From NCBI RefSeq assembly GCF_028689785.1, contig NZ_JAQVCN010000035.1, positions 1-45,896 on the forward strand: DNA of 45,896 nt, read 5' to 3'. Below the pieces are notes generated by a model. The model saw only the letters and a program-made list of their open reading frames with translations. It ran no database searches and had not been told where the DNA came from. Each line of letters starts with the position of its first letter. Within the stretch, counting starts at the first letter, position 1. Positions 7,478-15,126 of this stretch are shown here, piece after piece. The position numbers were made by a program, and so were the translations under genes. The DNA is from Zoogloea sp. GTDB lineage: Bacteria; Pseudomonadota; Gammaproteobacteria; Burkholderiales; Rhodocyclaceae.

Positions 7478-8089
7478 ATGAGCCCGCACCTCGACCTCAC
7501 CGCCCCTTACGCCCCCCTGGTCCGCCGTATCGAAACCGAAGCCACCGTCGAACGCGGCGAAATCCTGCGCATCGATCACTTTCTCAATCACCGTATCGAA
7601 CCGGGCTTCATCTTCGAATTGGCCCACGAGCTGGCCCGGCGCCTGTCCTTCTTCCAGCCCAACATCATCCTCACCGCCGAGGCCAGTGGCATCGCCCCGG
7701 CGCTGATCGTCGCCAAGACCCTCAACGTGCCGCTGGTGTACGCCAAAAAGTACTCGCCCCAGGTCGAGGCGCCCTCCATCTCTCGCATCATCCCGTCACC
7801 CACCAAGGGCGGCGAGACCCGCCTGGTGCTTTCCACCCGCTACATCAAACCGGGCCAACGCATCGTCATCGTCGATGACTTTCTGGCCAACGGCCGAACC
7901 GCCACCGCCCTGATCGAGATGGCCCGGGAGGCCGGCGCCGAGGTGATGGGCGCCGGCTTCGTCGTGGAAAAGTGCTTCAAGCAGGGGCGAGAACACATCG
8001 AAGCGCTGCAGGTCCCTGTATCCACCTTGGCCCAGGTGGAGCGACTGGATCATGATCGGGCCGTCCTGACCCAGCCGCGGGAAGCCTGA
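7478..8089 (+). CDS. xpt: Xanthine phosphoribosyltransferase
   Basis: A 203-residue type I phosphoribosyltransferase of the Bacillus Xpt type, which converts xanthine plus PRPP to XMP in purine salvage. Diagnostic segments are ILRIDHFLNHRI near the start, TAEASGIAPA, VPLVYAKKYSP and the PRPP-binding IVIVDDFLANGRTATAL, followed by GAGFVVEKCFKQGRE. The length equals the family norm (about 190-200). It lies 75 bases after the TAXI gene and 131 bases before moeA, so it may have its own promoter. I see no purine riboswitch in the short leader. Confidence 0.92.
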   Translation: MSPHLDLTAPYAPLVRRIETEATVERGEILRIDHFLNHRIEPGFIFELAHELARRLSFFQPNIILTAEASGIAPALIVAKTLNVPLVYAKKYSPQVEAPSISRIIPSPTKGGETRLVLSTRYIKPGQRIVIVDDFLANGRTATALIEMAREAGAEVMGAGFVVEKCFKQGREHIEALQVPVSTLAQVERLDHDRAVLTQPREA

Positions 8090-8220
8090 TGATGGCATTG
8101 CCAACCACTGAGCTGCGCGTGCCCGCCACGCGGCAATCGCAGGTCAAGGTAAGGCAGCGCTCGACCGTGTTATCAAGCTCCTCCTGCTGATTCCATTCAA
8201 CCCACTCCGGGAGTCGTAAC

Positions 8221-9468
8221 ATGAGTTTGGAGACTGGCGCCCCCCAGCGCACCTCGCTTTCGGTTGAGGAAGCCCGCCGCCGCATTCTGGAAGCCATCAG
8301 CCCCATCCCGGGCTGGGAACGGCTTGCCATCCGTGCGGCGCTGGGGCGTGTCCTGGTGGAGGACGTGATCGCCCCGTGCAACGTGCCAGCCCATGACAAC
8401 TCGGCCATGGATGGTTACGCGCTGTGTGCCGAATACCCGCCCATCCGCACGGGTGATGCCGTGTTCGAGGTCATCGGCAGCGCCTTTGCCGGCCATGGCT
8501 TCACCGGCATCGTCAAGCAAGGGCAGGCCGTGCGCATCATGACCGGCGGAGTCATGCCTGCCGGGGCCGACAGCGTAGTCATGCAGGAGAGGGTGCGAGT
8601 CGACGGGGGGCGCATCATCACATCTGCCGACATCCGGCCCGGGCAAAACGTCCGCAGGGCGGGCGAGGATCTGGCCGAAGGTGCCGTCGCCATCCCCCGC
8701 GGCAAGCTGATAGGCCCGGCGGAGCTGGGCCTGCTGGCATCCCTTGGACTTGCCGAGGTCTGCGTGGCCCGACGCCTGCGGGTCGCCTTTTTCTCCACTG
8801 GAGATGAGCTCGCCAGCATCGGCAGCCCCCTTGGGCCTGGCGAAATCTATGACTCCAACCGCTACACCCTGCACGGCGCCCTGACCCGGCTGGGCTGCGA
8901 GCTGCTGGACATGGGGGCCATCCCCGACCGGCCGGAAGCACTGGAAGTCGCCTTCCGCAATGCCGCAGCAGCAGCCGACGTCGTGCTCACCACCGGAGGC
9001 GTATCGGTCGGCGAGGCCGACTTCATCCGCGAGCTGATGGGGCAGCTCGGCGAGGTCAATTTCTGGAAGATAGACATCAAGCCGGGGCGGCCCATGGCCT
9101 TCGGCCGCATCGGCAACGCCTGGATGTTCGGCCTGCCGGGCAATCCGGTAGCGGTGATGGTGACCTACTACCAGTTCGTGATGGACGCGCTGCTCAAGCT
9201 GTCCGGCCTCGCCCCGCTACCGCAGCGCCCCCTGGTGCCGGTGCCCTGCACCACACCGATCCGCAAGCCCGTCGGCCGGCGGGAATACCTGCGCGGACAG
9301 ATGTATGTCGAAGACGGAGCCTGGAAGGTGCGTTTGACCACCAGCCAAGGCTCCGGCGTGCTGAGGTCCATGTCGGAGGCCAACTGCTTCATCGTGCTCG
9401 ATGAAGAACGCGGTGATGTGGCCCCGGGTGACACCGTGGATGTTCAGTTGTTCGACGGGCTGGTCTGA
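8221..9468 (+). CDS. moeA: Molybdopterin molybdotransferase MoeA
   Basis: A 415-residue enzyme that inserts molybdate into adenylylated molybdopterin in cofactor synthesis. MoeA hallmarks are VPAHDNSAMDGYAL near the start, a domain II region with MTGGVMPAGADSVV, and the MogA-like domain. That domain carries FFSTGDEL, IYDSNRYTL, TTGGVSVGEADFI, IKPGRPMAFG and GLPGNPVAVMV. A C-terminal domain of about 90 residues follows (RREYLRGQ, GSGVLRSMSEANCF). GGGAG precedes the start. It stands alone on its strand here, with no other moa/mob gene in the window. Its last 25 bases overlap the 3' end of the convergent capA-like gene. Confidence 0.95.
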   Translation: MSLETGAPQRTSLSVEEARRRILEAISPIPGWERLAIRAALGRVLVEDVIAPCNVPAHDNSAMDGYALCAEYPPIRTGDAVFEVIGSAFAGHGFTGIVKQGQAVRIMTGGVMPAGADSVVMQERVRVDGGRIITSADIRPGQNVRRAGEDLAEGAVAIPRGKLIGPAELGLLASLGLAEVCVARRLRVAFFSTGDELASIGSPLGPGEIYDSNRYTLHGALTRLGCELLDMGAIPDRPEALEVAFRNAAAAADVVLTTGGVSVGEADFIRELMGQLGEVNFWKIDIKPGRPMAFGRIGNAWMFGLPGNPVAVMVTYYQFVMDALLKLSGLAPLPQRPLVPVPCTTPIRKPVGRREYLRGQMYVEDGAWKVRLTTSQGSGVLRSMSEANCFIVLDEERGDVAPGDTVDVQLFDGLV

Positions 9469-10457
9469 GCCGGAAGATCGGCCACCGGCACGCCGGCACG
9501 GCACAAACGTGGCTGACTGTCGCCACGCTTGCCGCAAGGTGTTTCCGCCTGCTCTGCAGGTGAAGGCAGGCCCTCCTCGTCGATGTGGGCTTCTATGGTG
9601 TGCCACTCCGCCACCCCACGCCGATCGAGGCTCAGGCTGAGCAGCCAGCCCACTCTGGCTGCTGGCAGCTCGAAGCCATCGAAAACGAAATTGCCCAGGC
9701 TGTAGATGATCGGGCGCCCCTTGTAGAGCTCGGCCCCCTGAGTGACATGAGGATGACCACCGACGACTGCGGCAGCCCCGGCGTCGATCATGCGTCGGGC
9801 CAGCTGGCGTTGGCGCGCAGAGGGCGCGGGCTCGCGCTCCCAGCCCCAATGCATGAAAGGGATCACCAGATCGGCGCCGGCCTTGCGGGCTGCGCGGATG
9901 TCGGACAGCACCTGGCTGTCCTCGCTCCACGCAATGCCCGGGCGGCGGGCACCCGCCTCGAAGGAGCGGGGTTTGAACTCGTTGTAGCCCAACACCGCGA
10001 TGCGCAGGCCTTTCCGCTCAATCCACAGGGGCTCATGGGCAGCCGCCAGATTATTGCCGCCGCCGAAATAGCGGATGCCAGCATTTTCGAGATGGCGCAT
10101 GGTCTCCACAAACCCTTCCTGGCCGTAATCGCCGGAATGGTTGTTGGATAGGGCAACGGCATCGAAACGCCCTTTGACTGCAGCCAGCACCCGGGGGTGA
10201 GCGCGGAAGCTGTAGATCTTGTTGGGCAGCGGTGCCCCGCTGGTGGCCACGGGACACTCGAGATTGCCAATGCGGTAGTCGGCCCGTGCAAGTATGGGCA
10301 TGAAGGCCGCCAGCGGGTCACGACCTGCCGCCAGAGCCCTTCCCGGCCCGTCATCGAGCATGATGTCACCGGCAAACAGCAGTTCCAGGTCGGCCGCGGA
10401 TGCGAGCGTCGCAGTGGCAATCAATAGCGCCACAAACAGGGTCTTGATGGCCTTCAT
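9444..10457 (-). CDS. CapA-family poly-gamma-glutamate-type metallophosphatase, exported
   Basis: A 337-residue protein with a signal peptide (MKAIKTLFVALLIATATLASAA), followed by a PGA_cap/CapA-type metallophosphoesterase-like domain. Key segments are LLFAGDIMLDDGPG, NLECPVA, ALSNNHSGDYG, IAVLGYNE, IPFMHWGWERE, VVGGHPHVTQG and IIYSLGNFVFDG. CapA proteins act in poly-gamma-glutamate or capsule metabolism, but many are uncharacterised exported enzymes, as here. The ATG at 10457 has AGAGG upstream and yields a clean signal peptide; an ATG eight codons earlier does not. It overlaps the upstream small secreted gene by ATGA and is the third gene after rmuC. Its 3' end overlaps moeA. Confidence 0.85.
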   Translation of the reverse strand: MKAIKTLFVALLIATATLASAADLELLFAGDIMLDDGPGRALAAGRDPLAAFMPILARADYRIGNLECPVATSGAPLPNKIYSFRAHPRVLAAVKGRFDAVALSNNHSGDYGQEGFVETMRHLENAGIRYFGGGNNLAAAHEPLWIERKGLRIAVLGYNEFKPRSFEAGARRPGIAWSEDSQVLSDIRAARKAGADLVIPFMHWGWEREPAPSARQRQLARRMIDAGAAAVVGGHPHVTQGAELYKGRPIIYSLGNFVFDGFELPAARVGWLLSLSLDRRGVAEWHTIEAHIDEEGLPSPAEQAETPCGKRGDSQPRLCRAGVPVADLPAQTSPSNN

Positions 10458-10867
10458 CGCTGTACCTCTACACGCTCGCACCAGAACTCAAGCTCGCTGT
10501 CGCGCACGGGCTCATACACCCGCTGCAGGCCGGTGAAACCATGCTCGCCCCCCGGGCCCGGCCTGGGAAGGGCATAACTGGCCTGGTGGATGAGCACCGG
10601 GCCATATTCCCTGTCCACGTAGGTGTAGATCCTGACACCCGAGATATCTGCCGGTCGGGCCTGGAACACCAGTTTGAAAAGAAAGTAGCTCCCCACCGCA
10701 ACGGCCTCGACGCCGTATGGGCTGTCCACGTGAGTGGCACTATGGACCCGGGTCTCGCCACCATAGGTGATATGGCAATCAATGCGTTGGGCAGCGCCGG
10801 CAAAGGCCGGTGCGCTCAAGCCGGCCAGCAGGCAGGCCAGACCGAAGGGGCGGAGTCGGGTTCTCAT
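10454..10867 (-). CDS. Small secreted protein of unknown function
   Basis: A 137-residue protein with a signal peptide (MRTRLRPFGLACLLAGLSAPAFA, cleavage near 23) and a compact beta-rich mature part. The mature part contains two cysteines, IDCHITYGG near its start and EFWCERV near its end, which could form a disulfide. I do not recognise the family. It sits between rmuC (ATGA overlap) and the CapA-like gene (ATGA overlap), so all three are translationally coupled. The joint transcript suggests a periplasmic role linked to the CapA-like protein. Confidence 0.75.
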   Translation of the reverse strand: MRTRLRPFGLACLLAGLSAPAFAGAAQRIDCHITYGGETRVHSATHVDSPYGVEAVAVGSYFLFKLVFQARPADISGVRIYTYVDREYGPVLIHQASYALPRPGPGGEHGFTGLQRVYEPVRDSELEFWCERVEVQR

Positions 10868-12300
10868 CGTGCTTCTCCTGCTTCAGGCAATGCCGGGGGA
10901 AGTTCGTCGAGCTGTGCAGCCTCGATACGCTGGAAATGAGCGCTGATCTTGCGCGACGAGGTCTGCACCTCCGCCACGTCTTCGCCCGCTTGGCGGATGT
11001 GGGTGGCGAGCTTCTGCATGCGTTCGTCGAACCGGTTGAAATCCTTGGCCAGCTTGCCGAGGGCATCCTTGATGACATGGATCTGCTTGCGCGTTTCCAC
11101 ATCTTTAAGCACCGCCCTGGCCGTGTTGAGCACGGCCATCAGGGTGGTGGGCGAGACGATCCACACCCGGCGCGTCATGGCATAGGCCACGATCTCCGGG
11201 TGGTAGGCATGGATCTCGGCAAAGACGGCCTCGGCCGGGATGAACATCACCGCGCCGTCGGAGGTCACTTCCGGGAGGATGTACTTGCCGGCAATGGCAT
11301 CCACGTGCTTCTTCACGTCATTACGAAAGGCCGTCTGGGCGGCACGACGCTCCAGGTCGCCAACCTCACCCTCAAACATGCGGTGGTAGTTTTCCAGCGG
11401 AAACTTGGAGTCCACCACCACCATGCCGGTGGGCTCGGGCAGGCGCAGAACACAGTCGGCACGGGTGCCGTTGGGCAGGGAATGCTGGAAATCGAAGGCC
11501 TCCGGCGGCAGGGCGTTGCGCACCAGGGCTTCCAGCTGCACTTCGCCGAAGGCGCCCCGGGCGCGCTTGTCGCCAAGCAACTCCTGCAGGCTGACCACGT
11601 TGGTGGTCAGATCGCCGATTTTCTTCTGGGCTTCGTCGATAGTGGCCAGGCGAGCCATCACGCTAGTGAAGGTCTCGTTGGTCTTGCGGAAACCTTCGTC
11701 AAGCCGCTGATTGACATGCCCGGTGATGGCCTCAAGCCGTTCGCCGACAGTGCGGTTCATGGCCTCAATGCTGTGGGTGAGCTGCTCCGAGGCGGCCTTG
11801 AGCCCGCCCTGCAGCAGCTCCCGGTCGGCACGGGCATGCTCCGAGAGGGTCTTGAGGGTTTCGGCCATCATCTCGCTGCGCAGCTTTTCCTGCCCCGCCG
11901 CAATGGCCCCGGCCAGCTCGGCCAGGCGCAGGGCGGTGCCTTCCTGGTGCTTGCCGAGTTGCCCGACGAAGGCCAGGTGGAGCTGCTGGAGAGCGTGCCG
12001 GGAGGCCGACTCACCGCCTTCGAGACGTTCGCGCAGGCGGTCGGTTTCGCCCGCCACCATGTCCATCACCCGATCGCTGGCGGTGGTGGTGGCGGCCTGC
12101 AGTTCGCGCACGAAATGCAGCTGCTGATGCCCGAAGAGGCTCTCCAGGCGGGCGCCGAGATCATCGGCCAGCGCCTCCCGCCCGAGCGCCAGCCCACGCA
12201 GCTTGAAGACAAGGAAAACCAGCCCTGCAATAACCAGGGTAAGAGCGGCAAACAACCAGACGAACAGGGGCGACAAGATGGGGGCGGACTCGGGATTCAT
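10864..12300 (-). CDS. rmuC: DNA recombination protein RmuC
   Basis: A 478-residue protein with an N-terminal membrane helix (about 12-32), then a long coiled coil (about 50-210). The conserved C-terminal RmuC domain follows, with a restriction-endonuclease-like core: LLGDKRARGAFGEVQLE, LPNGTRADCVLRL, VVDSKFPLENY, DVKKHVDAIAGKYI, FIPAEAVFAEI and VSPTTLMAVLNT. RmuC limits inversions at short inverted repeats in E. coli and is linked to anti-phage nuclease folds. The length matches the family (about 475). It heads an operon with the small secreted protein and the CapA-like gene through ATGA overlaps. Confidence 0.93.
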   Translation of the reverse strand: MNPESAPILSPLFVWLFAALTLVIAGLVFLVFKLRGLALGREALADDLGARLESLFGHQQLHFVRELQAATTTASDRVMDMVAGETDRLRERLEGGESASRHALQQLHLAFVGQLGKHQEGTALRLAELAGAIAAGQEKLRSEMMAETLKTLSEHARADRELLQGGLKAASEQLTHSIEAMNRTVGERLEAITGHVNQRLDEGFRKTNETFTSVMARLATIDEAQKKIGDLTTNVVSLQELLGDKRARGAFGEVQLEALVRNALPPEAFDFQHSLPNGTRADCVLRLPEPTGMVVVDSKFPLENYHRMFEGEVGDLERRAAQTAFRNDVKKHVDAIAGKYILPEVTSDGAVMFIPAEAVFAEIHAYHPEIVAYAMTRRVWIVSPTTLMAVLNTARAVLKDVETRKQIHVIKDALGKLAKDFNRFDERMQKLATHIRQAGEDVAEVQTSSRKISAHFQRIEAAQLDELPPALPEAGEAR

Positions 12301-12329
12301 TGCCAGAGTATACCGCCCCTACCTGTAAA

Positions 12330-14810
12330 TTAGTTCAGCGCCCGCAGGCTCACCAGAGGTGGCCGGAGCAGCAAATGGCGGGTGCCCAGCCAGCCAGCCA
12401 GAGTTACCACCATCACGCCGGCCAGAGCACCGACGCCCAGCGGCAATACGCTGGGCACATAGGGCAGCTTGAACACGAAGTGGCCCAGGGCCCAGCCGAT
12501 ACCGCTGGCCCCCGCCCCGGCCAGTATGCCTGCCACCAGGCCAAGCACGGCAAACTCGGCCAGCAGGGCCGCCCGGAGCTGCGCATTGCGCGCCCCCAGG
12601 GTGCGCAGAATGGCGAGCTCCTTTTCGCGCTCGTCGTGGGTCGCCTGAAGTGCCCCGAAGAGCACCACCACCCCGGCCACCACCGCAAAACCGAAGACGA
12701 ACTGAACGGCGGCAATCAGCTTCTCCACCATGCCGCGCACCTGGCCGATCATGGCCGCCACATCGATGACCGTGAAGTTGGGAAAGGCGGCAACGATGCG
12801 GTTGGCGAACTCAAGCTCGGACGGAGGCAGGTAGAAGCTGGTGATGTAGCTCGCCGGGAAGGCTTCAAGCATGCCTTGGCCGGCGATGACGAAGAAGTTG
12901 ACCCGCATGGAGTCCCAGTCGAGCTTGCGCAGACTGGTTATGCGCGCTTCGCTGCGGGTGCCGGCGATCTCGAAAGTCAGCAGGTCGCCCATGGCCAGTC
13001 CGAGGGTCTGGGCCAGGCCCTGCTCCACCGAGAACTGGGGCGTGGTGTCGGCGCCATGCCAGCGGCCGGCCACGACACTGTTGCCATCGGGCAGGCGGGT
13101 GTCGAAGGACAGGTTGAAGTCTCGGTCCACCAGGCGCCGGGCGCGATCTTCGGTGTAGTCGTCAGGCCCCACCGGGCGGCCGTTCACCGCCACCAGGCGG
13201 CCACGGATCATGGGCTGCAAGCTGGGCTCGGGCCGGCCCGCGTCCCGGAAGAACTGCCTCACCGGGTCCACCTGGTCCGGCTGGATGTTGATCACGAAGC
13301 GGTTCGGCGCATCGGCGGGAGTGGCTTGCTGCCAGTTGGTGAGCAGATCGCCCCGCACCAGGGTGAGCAGCAATAGCGCCGTCAGCCCCATGCCCAGGGC
13401 CAGCACCTGGACAAGACTGGCCACCGGCCTGCGGCGCAGGGAGGCGATGCCGTAACGCCAGCCACTACTGGCCACACCACGCACCCGACCGAGGGCGACC
13501 AGTACCAGCCCGTCCACAGCGGCATAAAGGGCAAAGGCCAGGGCAAACCCCCCCACCACCCACGCGCCAAGCAGCCAATCCCGGGCGATGCCCACCAGCA
13601 GGCCGGCCAGCAGCAGCGCGCCGATGGCCCAGGCCGCACCCTCACTGGCGGCGACGCCGTCCCATTCGCGGCGCAATACGCGCAGGGTAGGCACCCGGCC
13701 GAGCCGGATCAGAGGCGGCAGCGCAAAACCCAGCAGCAACAGCAGGGAAACAGCCAGCCCGTGCAGCACCGGCCAAAACCCAGGTGGTGGCAGCGGGAAG
13801 CCAACCAGATCACCCAGCAGCCCGTTGAGCACGAACTGCACAGCAAAACCCAGGGCACATCCGACAATGCCGGCCGCAAGGCCGAGCAGGGCAAACTCAC
13901 CGATGAACATGGTCATCAATTGCGCCTGTCCAGCCCCCAGGCAGCGCATCACCGCACATCCGTCCAGATGACGTTCGACGAAGCGCCGGGTTGCCAGGCC
14001 AACGGCCACCGCGGCCAGCACCACGGCAAGCATCGCCGCAAAGCGCAGGAAGCGCTCGGTGCGATCCAGGATTGAGCGCACTTCTGGGCGGGCGTTGTCC
14101 ACCGTTTCCAGGGTCTCGCCACGCTTCAGGCGGGTTTTTGCCCAGGTCTCGAAGGCCGCCACATCCCGTGTCTCACCGGCCAGATGCAGGCGATAGAAAG
14201 CCCGGCTGCCGGGCTGGATCAGTTCCGTGGCCGGGAGATCCGTCGCGTTGATGATCAGGCGCGGCAACAGGCTGAAGAAATTGGCGCCACGATCGGATTC
14301 GAAGGACAGCACCGCGGCCATGCGCAAGCGTGAAGCCCCCAGCCCGACCATATCGCCGGGGCGTGCCCCCAGGGCACTGGCCAGGCGTTCGTCCAACCAC
14401 AGTTCTCCAGGGGCCGGAATGCCCGCCGCCGGCGCATCAGCTTGGTTAAGCCCGGGGGCGATACGGATCGTGCCGCGTAGCGGGTGGCCGTCTTCGACCA
14501 CCTTCACGCCGGCCAACTGGGCACCGTCGGCGGTGCTGGCCATGCTGGTGAAGGTGCTGGACTCCACGGCCTTCAGGCCGAGCCGGATGGCCTCAGCCCG
14601 GTAGGAGGGGTCGAGGGCATGGTCGGACACCAACACCAGATCGCCACCGAGCAGTTGGTTGGCTTCACGTCCGAGGGCCTGAGCAACCCGATCGGTAAAG
14701 AAACCGACGCTGGTCAGGCTGGCGACGGCGATAACCAGGGCGACCAGCAGCAGGCCGAGTTCGCCGGCCCGCAGATCGCGGCGCAGCATGCGGAGGGAAA
14801 GAGAGAACAT
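12330..14810 (-). CDS. Large FtsX-type ABC permease (YbbP-like)
   Basis: An 826-residue permease with an N-terminal membrane helix (MFSLSLRMLRRDLRAGELGLLLV), a periplasmic MacB-type region, and two sets of FtsX-like transmembrane blocks. The first set lies at about 240-430 and the second near the C-terminus, including the conserved LAILRTLGARNAQLRAALLAEFAVLG. This is the E. coli YbbP layout (804 residues). YbbP works with the ATPase YbbA, often next to tesA, and is thought to act in lipid or lipoprotein handling. Neither partner is adjacent here. The ATG at 14810 is chosen because the family starts there; the frame is open 49 codons further upstream. It diverges from the Mrp operon. Confidence 0.88.
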   Translation of the reverse strand: MFSLSLRMLRRDLRAGELGLLLVALVIAVASLTSVGFFTDRVAQALGREANQLLGGDLVLVSDHALDPSYRAEAIRLGLKAVESSTFTSMASTADGAQLAGVKVVEDGHPLRGTIRIAPGLNQADAPAAGIPAPGELWLDERLASALGARPGDMVGLGASRLRMAAVLSFESDRGANFFSLLPRLIINATDLPATELIQPGSRAFYRLHLAGETRDVAAFETWAKTRLKRGETLETVDNARPEVRSILDRTERFLRFAAMLAVVLAAVAVGLATRRFVERHLDGCAVMRCLGAGQAQLMTMFIGEFALLGLAAGIVGCALGFAVQFVLNGLLGDLVGFPLPPPGFWPVLHGLAVSLLLLLGFALPPLIRLGRVPTLRVLRREWDGVAASEGAAWAIGALLLAGLLVGIARDWLLGAWVVGGFALAFALYAAVDGLVLVALGRVRGVASSGWRYGIASLRRRPVASLVQVLALGMGLTALLLLTLVRGDLLTNWQQATPADAPNRFVINIQPDQVDPVRQFFRDAGRPEPSLQPMIRGRLVAVNGRPVGPDDYTEDRARRLVDRDFNLSFDTRLPDGNSVVAGRWHGADTTPQFSVEQGLAQTLGLAMGDLLTFEIAGTRSEARITSLRKLDWDSMRVNFFVIAGQGMLEAFPASYITSFYLPPSELEFANRIVAAFPNFTVIDVAAMIGQVRGMVEKLIAAVQFVFGFAVVAGVVVLFGALQATHDEREKELAILRTLGARNAQLRAALLAEFAVLGLVAGILAGAGASGIGWALGHFVFKLPYVPSVLPLGVGALAGVMVVTLAGWLGTRHLLLRPPLVSLRALN

Positions 14811-15126
14811 CGAATCGGTCAGGCGTGGGAAGTCAGGCGTTAGAAATACGGTTCGGTCAGCTGGCAGCGCGAAGTACGGCCTGCCTGCATGATGACTGAA
14901 AGCCTCGCGGATTGTTCCCTGTCCTTTCCCACGGGAACTGAATGGCAGGATACCCATCTAGAGGGGAGCTGTATGATTCGGGTCAATGCAGTGCCCATGA
15001 CTTCGATCTTGTGTCCAATCGACAGTCACTGCCTCCCCACCCGGTCTTGAACCGGGAAAACCGAACCGGAAACCTCTGCCTCTTGCGATGGTGACCTGCA
15101 CTCCGCTGTGGATCGCCTGTGGCCCC
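14811..15126. other. Divergent spacer between YbbP-like permease and Mrp operon
   Basis: This 316-base stretch has no convincing gene. It must hold the promoters of both the permease (reverse) and the antiporter operon (forward). A hairpin with arms CCCGGT (15040-15045) and ACCGGG (15051-15056) lies in the probable mrp leader, about 70 bases before the mrpA start. I could not assign -35/-10 boxes with confidence. Confidence 0.6.

Noticed and set aside
10810..12333. Long open frame on the forward strand opposite rmuC
   Set aside because: It is a shadow of rmuC's GC-rich codons; the reverse-strand frame has full RmuC motifs and proper start and stop overlaps.
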